Shown here: positions 17,139 through 25,607 of the stretch, piece after piece
How positions within the stretch are numbered: position 1 is the stretch's first letter
How the letters are laid out: each line of letters opens with the position of its first letter
The notes under the pieces: model-generated
Told to the model about the DNA's origin: nothing
Seen by the model: only the letters and a program-made list of their open reading frames with translations
Databases searched by the model: none
Assembly (NCBI RefSeq): GCF_031951985.1
Contig: NZ_JAVLVU010000001.1
Coordinates: 1,426,001-1,490,000, forward strand
Length of the DNA stretch: 64,000 nt
From: Mucilaginibacter terrae
GTDB lineage: Bacteria > Bacteroidota > Bacteroidia > Sphingobacteriales > Sphingobacteriaceae
Direction: 5' to 3'
Made by a program: the position numbers and the translations under genes

Positions 17139-19091
17139 ATGATTAGACTTTTTACTAATCTTACCTTTATTATATGCATGGTATTGAGCCATATTGCACT
17201 GGCTCAAACACCCGTAAACATTAATAACAAAGTTGAGCAACATATTTTTGGACGCAGAGAAATAGAGTTTTTAAAAGACGAAAAAGGTAAACTTACATTT
17301 ACAGATGTGAAGAAGGCCGATGTGCAAAACCGCTTCAGCATTAACAAAAAATACTATCCTGATCATACACCAGGCATTACATACTGGTACAAAATTAAGG
17401 TAAACGTTAATAATGAATTGAACGAGCGCGATGCTATAATTGAGTTTTTTGACCAAACTACGAATCAAATTACTGCCTATCTGCCAACTGGTGAAGGGCA
17501 ATATGTTACACAATATTCAGGAGCCGATCAGGCCTTTAAAACCCGCCTGTATCAGCATAAAAACTTTGAATTTAGCCTTACACACCTACCTAAAGGTACT
17601 TACACCTGTTATTTTAAGGTACGTGCGCGCGATGGTATCAATGTAATAATTGTATATCGTACGGTTACCTACTTTATAAAATACGCCCTAACTGAGTACC
17701 TCACTTACGGGTTGTTTTACGGCATCATCCTCATTTTCAGCTTTCATAACCTGCTCATGTTTATGGCCATGAAGCGTCGTGAATACCTATACTATGTGCT
17801 CTATATTTTAAGTGTAGGCTTATTTGAAATGTGTACCGATGGCATTGCCTTTCAATACCTGTGGCCTAACGCTCCGGATTGGAACCAATATGCTTATGGG
17901 GTTACACTATTTGCCATGAGCATTTTTGCACTTGAGTTTACCAAATCGCTGTTACATGTGCATATGCTACCAAGGCTTAACCGCTTAATTAATGGCGTTA
18001 TTGCATTAAGAACAGCTTACTTTGTATACTGCCTGCTGTTTAACAAAGGGCTTTTTTACTACAAGTTTGTAGAATTTATACCGCTATCGGTTGCCTTTGG
18101 TGCAGGCATCATTATATGGCAAAAAGGTTACAAGCCGGCGCGTTTCTTTGTACTGGGTTACACCTTCCTGTTTTCGGGCTTTGTAATTAAAGCATTATCA
18201 GTGTTGGGGTTGGCCGAGTTTATACCCGGCGTGATTACCAATTATGTAAACGGCATTAGCTTTGTACTCGAAATGCTGTTCCTGTCCTTTTCTATTGGCG
18301 ATCAGGTACGACTACTTCGCCGCGAAAAAGAGGCAGCCCATGAGGCCACCATCCGCCAGATGAATATCAACTTTGAACTCAAAGATTCGCTGAATAAAGA
18401 ACTTGAGGTAAAGGTAGAAGAACGCACCCGAGAGGTTGTTGAAAAATCAAAAGAGATATTCAGCCAAGCTCATACCATTGAAGAACAGAACAAGGAACTG
18501 GTAACCATTAATACCCAATTAGAACAGCAGGCAGCCGAAATTTCGCGCATGAACGTGCTCCTCGAAAAAGACAATACTGAGCTTAAAACCAATATTGAAA
18601 AGGTTACCGATGCCCGCGCGCTCTCGAAAGAACTATCATTCGAAGAGTTCAGCCTGCAATATCCCGATCAGGAAAAATGCAACAAGTTTCTCTCCGAAAT
18701 AAAATGGGAAAAGGGCTATACGTGCATTAAATGCGGTCACGAGGCTTATAAAAACGGGCGTGCCCCGTATAGCCGACGCTGCGGTAAGTGCAATTATGAA
18801 GAGTCGGTATTGTATAACACCATATTTCAAAACAACCGTATACCTATAAATAAAGCATTTTATATTGTATACCTGATATACACCACCAAGGGAGCCATAT
18901 CATCATACCAACTATCAGATAAACTGAGCATACGCCAAAGTACCTGCTGGCAGTATGCCATGCGTATAAAAAAAGTATTAGAAGACCACAAAGGCCGCAG
19001 CAAAAAAGAAACCCGACAGGGCTGGAGCAAACTGATCTTAGATAAAGCGCCGCCCGTTCAGAGGTCGGTGGTGGTGAGGATGGAGGATTAA
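17139..19091 (+). CDS. 7TMR-DISM membrane sensor fused to an IS1595-transposase-like zinc ribbon
   Basis: A 650-residue protein. Residues 1-23 are a signal peptide (ending HIALAQ), about 35-165 an extracellular 7TMR-DISMED2-type beta-sandwich (usually carbohydrate-binding), about 180-395 seven membrane helices of the 7TMR-DISM type, and about 395-500 a long coiled coil. The C-terminus is not a kinase or cyclase. Instead C529-x2-C532 and C548-x2-C551 form a zinc ribbon (CIKCGHEAY and CGKCNYEESV), followed by TIFQNNRIPINKAFYIVYLI and a helix-turn-helix-like LSDKLSIRQSTCWQYAMRIK. That is the N-terminal architecture of IS1595-family transposases, without their DDE nuclease. It is divergent from the SusC operon, which has no HTCS or anti-sigma regulator nearby, so a membrane-tethered transcription regulator is my inference. 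Confidence 0.88.
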   Translation: MIRLFTNLTFIICMVLSHIALAQTPVNINNKVEQHIFGRREIEFLKDEKGKLTFTDVKKADVQNRFSINKKYYPDHTPGITYWYKIKVNVNNELNERDAIIEFFDQTTNQITAYLPTGEGQYVTQYSGADQAFKTRLYQHKNFEFSLTHLPKGTYTCYFKVRARDGINVIIVYRTVTYFIKYALTEYLTYGLFYGIILIFSFHNLLMFMAMKRREYLYYVLYILSVGLFEMCTDGIAFQYLWPNAPDWNQYAYGVTLFAMSIFALEFTKSLLHVHMLPRLNRLINGVIALRTAYFVYCLLFNKGLFYYKFVEFIPLSVAFGAGIIIWQKGYKPARFFVLGYTFLFSGFVIKALSVLGLAEFIPGVITNYVNGISFVLEMLFLSFSIGDQVRLLRREKEAAHEATIRQMNINFELKDSLNKELEVKVEERTREVVEKSKEIFSQAHTIEEQNKELVTINTQLEQQAAEISRMNVLLEKDNTELKTNIEKVTDARALSKELSFEEFSLQYPDQEKCNKFLSEIKWEKGYTCIKCGHEAYKNGRAPYSRRCGKCNYEESVLYNTIFQNNRIPINKAFYIVYLIYTTKGAISSYQLSDKLSIRQSTCWQYAMRIKKVLEDHKGRSKKETRQGWSKLILDKAPPVQRSVVVRMED

Positions 19092-19117
19092 TATTTTCTT
19101 ATTAGCCCACAAAATGT

Positions 19118-19205
19118 CATTTCGACTTTAGGAGAAATCTTTTCGAGGCGATGAGCTTATCAGTTCGAAAAGATCTCCTCCGCCTAAGGCGGATCGAAAT
19201 TACAT
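19118..19205. repeat. Palindromic dispersed repeat
   Basis: The segment begins TCATTTCGAC and carries AGATTTCTCC/GGAGAAATCTTTTCGA-type arms, with TTCGAAAAGATCTCC and GCCTAAGGC, ending GATCGAAAT. The arms can fold back on each other between the convergent 7TMR and yhcH genes, where it may also end transcription. A related half-copy is at 8280-8325. Confidence 0.65.
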
Positions 19206-19213
19206 AGTTTATT

Positions 19214-19753
19214 TTAGTCTTTGTAAAAAAGCTTAATTACGATCTTTTTGCTCCCCGAAAAACCATCAGCTTTAATCATAGGCTGATGTGCGTCATTCGG
19301 AAAAAACAGGAAAAACTTCTCGGGCGTAGCCAGGTATACCGGGCCTTCGGCTTCATAAAAAGCAACGTCTTTCTCTTCATCATAGGGTACAGTCACTGTA
19401 GTTTTGCTTAACGGGGTTACTCCCATTCGCTCCCCTCCTGCTATTACATATTGAATATCGATAGCTTTACGATGCGATTCCCATCGGGCATCTTGGATGT
19501 CTTTATTGTCGCTTTCGCTAACAGCTATGTACAAATCGCTACCCTCCAATGCGTGGCGGCCTATGGGCAGTACAGTTAAATCAGTATTTTTCAAGTAGGC
19601 AAATGCTTGATCCCACTGCTTTTTATTAGCTACATACTGGCGTGCAAATTCGGCTACATCAGTTGATTCATGCGGCGGTATTTCAAAACCATTCAAGTAA
19701 ACGCGCGATTCAAACCATTCTTTCGGATTAGCTATTGCAGATGTATTTTTCAT
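19214..19753 (-). CDS. YhcH/YjgK/YiaL-family protein
   Basis: A 179-residue cupin-like protein of the YhcH/YjgK/YiaL (DUF386) family, some members of which are sugar anomerases or are described as a beta-galactosidase beta subunit. The family core is present: GRHALEGSDLYIAVSE, ESHRKAIDIQYVIAGGE and LFFPNDAHQP, with the metal-binding histidines of the set. There is no signal peptide, so it acts in the cytoplasm, probably on imported monosaccharide. It appears to be a single gene; whether it serves the GH30 locus next door is unclear. Confidence 0.92.
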   Translation of the reverse strand: MKNTSAIANPKEWFESRVYLNGFEIPPHESTDVAEFARQYVANKKQWDQAFAYLKNTDLTVLPIGRHALEGSDLYIAVSESDNKDIQDARWESHRKAIDIQYVIAGGERMGVTPLSKTTVTVPYDEEKDVAFYEAEGPVYLATPEKFFLFFPNDAHQPMIKADGFSGSKKIVIKLFYKD

Positions 19754-19846
19754 TGAGATATAATTGTAGCAGCGGCAAGATAGGATGTATTTTTAATTTA
19801 GCTACACCCAAATATAACTTTACTATATTTATACTGCTCAGGAATT

Positions 19847-20356
19847 ATGAACATATCACAACTTAAAGAAATATCTGCTATTGCAATTCAGCATAACCCC
19901 GATCATTTTACTGATGAACAGCGAAAGTTAGGCTGGCTTGGTTACCAACCGGCAACCACAGAAGCTATTGAAGCAGCAGAACAAAAACTCGGCGTAGCAT
20001 TACCTGGAGATTATAAACAGTTTTTATTGATAACAAACGGGTTCTTTACTACAAGTGATAGTACAGAACTAACTTTTGCACCAGTTGAAGAAATTGATTA
20101 CCTGAAAAATATAGATGATTTCATTGTAGAAGTTTGGTCAGACCCAGCAATAATAGATGTAGGTGAACAGTTGATACGAAGCATTATAATTGGAGGCATT
20201 AATGATGAACAGTATTTTCTGTTAATTCCAAATGACAATGAGAGTATAGAATGGACGTACTGGAAATTTGCAAGTTGGATTCCGGGTGCACACCCTTACA
20301 AAAACCTCGATGATTATTTTACTTCAACTTTAGAATTTTTAAAGAAAGAATGTTAA
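19847..20356 (+). CDS. SMI1/KNR4 (SUKH) family protein
   Basis: A 169-residue SUKH-superfamily protein. The typical core is visible: AIEAAEQKLGVALPGDYKQF, then LLITNGFF, an IGGINDEQYFLLI strand and ASWIPGAHPYKNLDDYF near the end. Bacterial members are often immunity proteins against polymorphic toxins. No toxin or secretion gene lies beside it here, so this is an orphan immunity gene, a relic of a toxin cluster, or a member with another role. No signal peptide. Confidence 0.88.
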   Translation: MNISQLKEISAIAIQHNPDHFTDEQRKLGWLGYQPATTEAIEAAEQKLGVALPGDYKQFLLITNGFFTTSDSTELTFAPVEEIDYLKNIDDFIVEVWSDPAIIDVGEQLIRSIIIGGINDEQYFLLIPNDNESIEWTYWKFASWIPGAHPYKNLDDYFTSTLEFLKKEC

Positions 20357-20361
20357 CACAA

Positions 20362-20387
20362 AAGGCCATCCACACAGGGACGGCCTT
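20362..20387. terminator. Hairpin between convergent SMI1 and DUF4097 genes
   Basis: AAGGCC and GGCCTT arms with additional TCC/GGGA pairing around a short loop, between two stop codons. On the minus strand it is followed by TTTTG. A bidirectional terminator by position. Confidence 0.55.
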
Positions 20388-20417
20388 CAGCTTGTTTGAT
20401 AAGGTTGTAATGCTTTA

Positions 20418-21455
20418 TTAATTGAAATTCAGGTTTACCGAACCGCTTGAGGCATGGGCAACAACCGGGATGCCACCGCCGTTCAATTTACCTTCCACAC
20501 GGTCTTTTTCTTTAGTGCCCGAAAAATTGCTTAATGAGGCATTTACGCGATTGCCCTTCAAATCAAGGTCGAGGCCTTTAGGGGTTGGCATTGTGATGGT
20601 AATGCCGCCTGCACTAGTTGAAAACCTCACGTACTTACCCAGGCTTTTAAAATCCGCATGAATGCTACCACCGCTGGTTGAGCCCTCTACGCTACAAGCC
20701 AGTTGAGTAAGATTAACGCTTCCGCCACTTGTTGAAGTTATAAATTCACCTGCAATATCATCGCCATGAATGCTTCCACCGCTGGTAGTTGCGTTAATGT
20801 CGCCGCTTAATTTATTCAACTTTAACGAACCGCCACTGGTTACCAGTCTTATGGTTCCCTGGCAATTGCTGGCCGTAATACTACCTCCGCTGGTGGTGAG
20901 GTCAATATCTTGTTTAGCATCAACTACATTAATGCTACCGCCACTGGTACGGCCTTTAATTTTACCGCTCACATTGCTCACTTTTAAACTGCCGCCACTG
21001 GTAGCAAAGTTTTGTGCGCCGGTTAAATCGGCAATATTAATGCTGCCACCACTGGTACGCAGATTGGTTGCAACCGCCTTAGGCACATATATTTTAAACG
21101 AAATGCTTACTGTTTTGCGCCAGTTTAAGTTAAAGCCTTTGCTTTTGGCGGTTACGTGCAATTCGTGGTCGGCATCGGTAATTTCGAGTTTGTAGTTATC
21201 CTCCAAACGCTGTTTAACTTCCTCTTTGCTTATATCATCGTTACTGTTATTGGGCGATACATAAACCTCAATTCGCGCTTCGGATGCAGCCACCCCGGCA
21301 ACGGTAATGCTACCGCCCGACGTTTCGGCAAATACATCTTTAATACCGGCCGATGACAGGCTTTTGGTTAAATATGGTTCGGTATGCCATTTATTTTGAG
21401 CCATGGCTACGGTGCCGCCCAGTAGCATAAATGCCATTATGGTAAACTTTTTCAT
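20418..21455 (-). CDS. DUF4097-family secreted beta-helix protein with SGGS repeats
   Basis: A 345-residue exported protein with a signal peptide (FMLLGGTVAMAQ). From about residue 45 on it carries at least nine copies of TSGGS(I/L/V) at intervals of roughly 20 residues, for example TSGGSINIADL, TSGGSLKVSNV and TSGGSITASN. This is the DUF4097 pattern, in which each repeat supplies one turn of a right-handed beta-helix or adhesin-like stack. The C-terminus ends ASSGSVNLNFN. The function of the family is unknown; surface adhesion or envelope stress has been proposed. It is monocistronic between a convergent hairpin and repeat-bearing intergenic DNA. Confidence 0.88.
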   Translation of the reverse strand: MKKFTIMAFMLLGGTVAMAQNKWHTEPYLTKSLSSAGIKDVFAETSGGSITVAGVAASEARIEVYVSPNNSNDDISKEEVKQRLEDNYKLEITDADHELHVTAKSKGFNLNWRKTVSISFKIYVPKAVATNLRTSGGSINIADLTGAQNFATSGGSLKVSNVSGKIKGRTSGGSINVVDAKQDIDLTTSGGSITASNCQGTIRLVTSGGSLKLNKLSGDINATTSGGSIHGDDIAGEFITSTSGGSVNLTQLACSVEGSTSGGSIHADFKSLGKYVRFSTSAGGITITMPTPKGLDLDLKGNRVNASLSNFSGTKEKDRVEGKLNGGGIPVVAHASSGSVNLNFN

Positions 21456-22162
21456 AAGCAGTTTAATTTTGATAAGTTGTTAAGTGCAATATTCCTGATA
21501 AGAATACTTTATAAAACTACAAAACAATACCAAAAATGCAAGTACCAAATTTTCAAATACTTACCTAAAAGTTCATTTACATTTATGTGCGGGTGTGCAA
21601 CAGCAGGTGTACGGTTTCGATACAGTTTTAATACTCTCAAACTTTGTGAGATGTATTGTCCCGCATTCGTCGCCTCCCAGCTTCGGGGCGAAGGCCGGGC
21701 AGCACTGATGGGCTGTGTGGTGGGCAAGGGCCTTTTAGATTTTGCCGAAGCGTAGACCAGCGGGAACGAAGTGGGGCAAAAGATAACCAGCCCGTGGTGT
21801 TGCCGGGGTTTGCAGCATGGGCATGTGCGACAAACGAAGCATAGAGAGGTGACTTGATTTTGGTTCTTTCATCAAGGAAAGAACAAAGAGCCTCCGCGGC
21901 TCAGAAGCGGTAATGAAGCGACAATCCTGCAAATTGGTAATCCTCAAATAACTCACAAACATAAAGTCTCTACCTAATGCTAACATTTTATAATTCCTTG
22001 CATATATAGTATAAGTAAATTCGAGCTCAGGCCAATACATTTGCTATTGTACCAATAAATCTAAGTCTGGTTTATAGCATACTATCTATATAAATTCAAG
22101 CTATTGAAAAGCTAACCGAACTTTATTGAGATATTGCGTTGCTCAACCGTTTATATACGTCT
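21456..22162. repeat. Gene-free region with dispersed repeat remnant and operon promoter
   Basis: About 700 bp with no credible gene. From about 21590 to 21900 the sequence is more GC-rich than its surroundings, and its TTTGGTTC and GGAAAGAAC tracts recall 8110-8160, so I read it as a degraded dispersed element. The stretch nearer the operon holds TACATTTG at 22036-22043, a match to the -7 consensus TAnnTTTG, which may drive the operon that starts at 22163. No clear -33 TTTG was found at the right distance. Confidence 0.45.
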
Positions 22163-23323
22163 ATGTCTGAACAAATTATACTCAAAGGAATTACCTGGAA
22201 CCACAGCCGCGGCTTTGTACCCATGACCGCCACTGCCCAGCGTTTCAGCGAATTGAACCCCGGCATTGAAATTACCTGGGAAAAACGTTCGCTTCAGCAA
22301 TTTGCCGATCTATCAATCGAACAATTGGCCGCCCGTTATGACCTGCTGGTTATCGACCACCCCTGGGCTGGTTTTGCAGCCAATACACGCACCATTTTAC
22401 CGTTCGACGAGTTTTTATCTCCCGAGTTTTTAAAAGACCAGGAGTTTAACAGCGTAGGTCAATCTTACGAAAGCTATAATTTTTTAGGCCAGCAATGGGC
22501 TTTGCCTATTGATGCCGCTACACCGGTAGCCTCAAGCCGTCAGGATATTTTGCAGGAACATGGTACCGATTTACCATCAACCTACGACGAGTTAATCGAC
22601 TTAGCCAAACGCGGACTGGTAGCCTGCCCGTTAATCCCTATCGATTCGCTCATGACCTTCTATACCTTCTGCTGCTCACTGGGCGAAGACCCTTTCCAGG
22701 GCGAAGAAGTAGTTAGCCGCGAAATCGGCATACAGGCATTGCAAATGTACCGTCAGCTGGCTCAACTGGTCGATCCGAAATGCTTTGACTACAACCCCAT
22801 TAAAGTATACGAGCGCATGACGCTTACCGATGATATTGCTTATTGCCCGTTTGCTTACGGTTATTCTAATTACTCGCGCGTGGGCTATGCCCGTCGCTTG
22901 CTACATTTTCATGACATGGTTACGCTTGATGGTAAAACCAACCTGCGTTCTACTTTGGGCGGTACCGGCTTGGCCGTTTCATCGCAAAGCAAACACATTG
23001 ATGTAGCCATGAAATATGCTGAGTTCGTAGCTTCGCCAGATTGCCAGGCCGGTTTGTTTACCGATAACGGCGGTCAGCCCGGCCATTTACAGGCTTGGAC
23101 CAGCGAACATACCAATGCCATCAGTACCGATTATTTCAGCAATACCCTGCCTGCTTTGCAGCGTGCATTTTTGCGCCCGCGCTATAATGGTTCGATGTAT
23201 TTTCAGGATCATGGCGGTGATATTGTGCGCAATTACCTGATGAACGGCGGCAGCGAAACCGAAGTGCTGGATACTTTAGATAAACTTTTCCGCGAATCTA
23301 AAACCCAGGGTCAGCATGTTTAA
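22163..23323 (+). CDS. Solute-binding-protein homologue without a signal peptide (SBP-1)
   Basis: A 386-residue protein with the fold signature of extracellular sugar-binding proteins of ABC importers (SBP_bac_1 type): LLVIDHPWAG, LPIDAATPVASS, GGTGLAVSSQSKHIDVAMKYAEF and GGQPGHLQAW. Yet it starts MSEQIILKGITWNHSRG, with no signal peptide or lipobox, and no ABC permease or ATPase is nearby. It should therefore be cytoplasmic. The first gene of a tight operon: its stop overlaps the next start by 8 bp. The start at 22163 is the first ATG; an in-frame TTG eight codons earlier adds nothing signal-like. A cytosolic ligand-binding or enzyme-partner role for the CoA-transferases is my inference. Confidence 0.88.
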   Translation: MSEQIILKGITWNHSRGFVPMTATAQRFSELNPGIEITWEKRSLQQFADLSIEQLAARYDLLVIDHPWAGFAANTRTILPFDEFLSPEFLKDQEFNSVGQSYESYNFLGQQWALPIDAATPVASSRQDILQEHGTDLPSTYDELIDLAKRGLVACPLIPIDSLMTFYTFCCSLGEDPFQGEEVVSREIGIQALQMYRQLAQLVDPKCFDYNPIKVYERMTLTDDIAYCPFAYGYSNYSRVGYARRLLHFHDMVTLDGKTNLRSTLGGTGLAVSSQSKHIDVAMKYAEFVASPDCQAGLFTDNGGQPGHLQAWTSEHTNAISTDYFSNTLPALQRAFLRPRYNGSMYFQDHGGDIVRNYLMNGGSETEVLDTLDKLFRESKTQGQHV

Positions 23324-24470
23324 GCCGTTAGAAGGGTTGGTAGTGCTGGAGTTCAGCCAGTTTATGGCTGGGCCAACGGCAGGCCTTCGCCTGGCCGATT
23401 TAGGTGCTCGTGTCATCAAAATTGAACGCCCCGTAAAAGGCGAAGCCGGGCGTCAAATTGCCATCCGCAATATATTTGTTAATGGCGATAGCTTGGTGTT
23501 TCATACCATCAACCGCAACAAGGAATCGTACGCAGCCGACCTTAAAAACCCTGAGGACTTGGAGCGTGTAAAAAAACTCATTGCCCAAGCCGATGTAATG
23601 ACGCACAATTTTCGCCCCGGTGTAATGGAAAAAATCGGGTTGGATTATGAGACCGTGCAAAGCATCAACCCTAAAATTATTTATGGCGTGGTTACCGGTT
23701 ACGGTGCTAAAGGCCCATGGGCATCACGTCCAGGTCAGGATCTGCTCATCCAATCTTTATCAGGCTTAACTTATTTGTCCGACACACAGGATACAGGCCC
23801 GGTTCCTTTTGGCTTGGCCGTGGCCGATATTATGTGCGGTGCGCACTTTGTACAAGGTATTTTAGCAGCCTTAATTAAACGCGCCAAAACACAAAAAAGC
23901 GTTTTGGTTGAAGTGAGCCTGCTCGAGTCGGTGCTCGATTTGCAATTTGAGTTCCTCACCACGCATTTAAACGATGGCGAAAAGCTGCCGCAGCGCAGCA
24001 AGGTAAAAGGTACCGGTCACCCCTATTTGAGTGCGCCTTACGGCATTTACCGTACTGCCGATGCCTATTTAGCTTTAGCCATGGGCGATTTGCACAACAT
24101 AGGCAAAGCGTTAGGTGTGGATTTAAGCACTTATGCTACAAAATCTTCATGGTTTGATAATCGTGATAAAATTATGGAATTGATAGCCGCGCAGCTTCAA
24201 ACCAAAACAACGGCCGAATGGCTGGCCATTTTAGAGCCTTTGGACATTTGGTGCAGCGAAGTTTTAAGCTATGCCGAAAGCTTACAGCACGAAGCATTTA
24301 CGGCCATGGGTATACAACAACACGTTATTTTGCCCGATGGCAGCCAACTCAATACTACCCGCTGCCCTATCCGTATCGACCATACACGGCTTTACTCGTC
24401 ATTAGCGGCACCGCGACCGGGGGTTAGTACCGAATTAATTAACCAACAATTTAATTTAACCGAAGCATGA
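23316..24470 (+). CDS. CaiB/BaiF (class III) CoA-transferase, copy 1
   Basis: A 384-residue class III CoA-transferase, which moves CoA between carboxylic acids through an aspartyl-CoA anhydride. The N-terminal [17 protein letters not shown] block is the CoA-binding signature, [17 protein letters not shown] is conserved, and the catalytic aspartate is D171 in [10 protein letters not shown]. Near the C-terminus is TTRCPIRID. It overlaps SBP-1 by 8 bp and the next CoA-transferase by 4 bp (ATGA), so the genes are translationally coupled. The acid it activates is unknown; in this operon a sugar-derived acid is likely. Confidence 0.94.
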   Translation: MFKPLEGLVVLEFSQFMAGPTAGLRLADLGARVIKIERPVKGEAGRQIAIRNIFVNGDSLVFHTINRNKESYAADLKNPEDLERVKKLIAQADVMTHNFRPGVMEKIGLDYETVQSINPKIIYGVVTGYGAKGPWASRPGQDLLIQSLSGLTYLSDTQDTGPVPFGLAVADIMCGAHFVQGILAALIKRAKTQKSVLVEVSLLESVLDLQFEFLTTHLNDGEKLPQRSKVKGTGHPYLSAPYGIYRTADAYLALAMGDLHNIGKALGVDLSTYATKSSWFDNRDKIMELIAAQLQTKTTAEWLAILEPLDIWCSEVLSYAESLQHEAFTAMGIQQHVILPDGSQLNTTRCPIRIDHTRLYSSLAAPRPGVSTELINQQFNLTEA

Positions 24471-25522
24471 AGCCTTTAGAAGATTATTTAGTGGTTGATT
24501 TCAGCCAGTTCCTTTCGGGACCATCGGCTGGTTTACGTTTGGCCGATTTGGGTGCTCGTGTTATCAAAATTGAACGCCCCGAAACGGGCGATATTTGCCG
24601 CCACCTGTATACATCGAACGTGATCATGAATGGCGAATCGTCGGTTTTTCATGCCATTAACCGCAACAAGGAAAGCTTTACTGCCGACCTGAAAAATGAG
24701 GCCGACAAACTAACCGTTTGGGAATTGGTGAAAAAAGCCGACGTGGTAATGCACAACTACCGCCCCGGCGTTATGGAGCGTTTAGGTTTCGATTACGAAA
24801 GTGTAAAAGCCGTTAATCCTAATGTGATCTACGGTGAAATATCGGGCTACGGCAACGTTGGTCCGTGGAAAGATAAACCGGGACAGGATTTGCTATTGCA
24901 ATCATTAACCGGCCTTACCTGGCTCACCGGCAACGCTGGTGGACCTGTGCCTATGGGCTTATCTATTATAGATATGCTCGCCGGAACGCACTTGGCCCAA
25001 GGCATACTGGCTTGCTTAGTCCGCCGTACCATTAAAAATGAAGGCGCGCTGGTACAGGTGAGCATGCTCGAATCGGCATATGATCTGCAGTTTGAGGCCG
25101 TTACCACGTATTATTACGACGGTAAACTGCCCGAACGTTCTGAAAAGAACAACGCCCACGCTTATTTAGGCGCTCCTTATGGAGTTTATAAAACGGCAAA
25201 CGGTTACATGGCTTTGGCTATGGGGTCTATCCCGCAATTGGGTCAGTTACTTCAATGTGATGATTTATTAGCTTATACCGATGTTGCACAGGCGTTCCAC
25301 CAACGCGACGAAATTAAAGCTATACTGGCCGCCCACCTGCAAACCGGCACTACCGAAAGCTGGTTAAATGTATTGTTAGCCGCGGATATTTGGTGTGCCG
25401 AAGTGTTAAGCTGGGACATCCTCATGCAGCAGGAAGGCTTTAAAGCGCTGAATATGATACAGGAAGTAACCATGACTGATGGTTACAGCTACCGTACTAC
25501 CGCGCTGCCCTATCCGTATTGA
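24467..25522 (+). CDS. CaiB/BaiF (class III) CoA-transferase, copy 2, C-terminus frameshifted
   Basis: A paralogue of the preceding gene with the same blocks ([33 protein letters not shown]) and catalytic D169 in SIIDML. Two adjacent class III copies may form a heteromer or act on two acids. The frame stops at 25522, losing about 28 residues. One extra base at 25500-25502 is responsible: copy 1 reads ACTACC-CGCTGCCC here and copy 2 ACTACC-G-CGCTGCCC. Without it the protein continues as [16 protein letters not shown] and ends at 25604, three bases before the next start, which matches the tight packing of the operon. Confidence 0.92.
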   Translation: MKPLEDYLVVDFSQFLSGPSAGLRLADLGARVIKIERPETGDICRHLYTSNVIMNGESSVFHAINRNKESFTADLKNEADKLTVWELVKKADVVMHNYRPGVMERLGFDYESVKAVNPNVIYGEISGYGNVGPWKDKPGQDLLLQSLTGLTWLTGNAGGPVPMGLSIIDMLAGTHLAQGILACLVRRTIKNEGALVQVSMLESAYDLQFEAVTTYYYDGKLPERSEKNNAHAYLGAPYGVYKTANGYMALAMGSIPQLGQLLQCDDLLAYTDVAQAFHQRDEIKAILAAHLQTGTTESWLNVLLAADIWCAEVLSWDILMQQEGFKALNMIQEVTMTDGYSYRTTALPYPY

Positions 25523-25604
25523 TGGCGAGATATTTACATCGGCTAAGGGCTCGCCTGCTTTGGGCGAAAATACCGGGACCATTTTACAGGAGTTTAAAGC
25601 ATAA
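25499..25604 (+). other. Apparent +1 frameshift and displaced 3' end of CoA-transferase 2
   Basis: Comparison with the paralogue shows one extra base at 25500-25502. The shifted frame stays open to a TAA at 25602-25604 and encodes the conserved C-terminal CPIRID segment. Without repair this stretch would be an unexplained 85-bp gap in an operon whose other junctions up to here overlap. Confidence 0.85.
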
Positions 25605-25607
25605 GCC

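Noticed and set aside
17139..19091. Reading the C-terminal zinc ribbon as an IS1595 insertion into the gene
   Set aside because: The frame runs on without a break, there are no inverted repeats at the junction, and the DDE nuclease part is absent.
20600..21350. Regular short DNA repeats that might be a CRISPR array
   Set aside because: They are in frame with a secreted protein and encode its SGGS turns; spacers are not unique.
21477..22040. Several open frames on both strands upstream of the SBP operon
   Set aside because: They cover a degraded repeat and contradict each other by strand; no family resemblance.
22139..22162. In-frame TTG start for SBP-1 that might add an export signal
   Set aside because: The eight extra residues are not hydrophobic enough and have no cleavage site.
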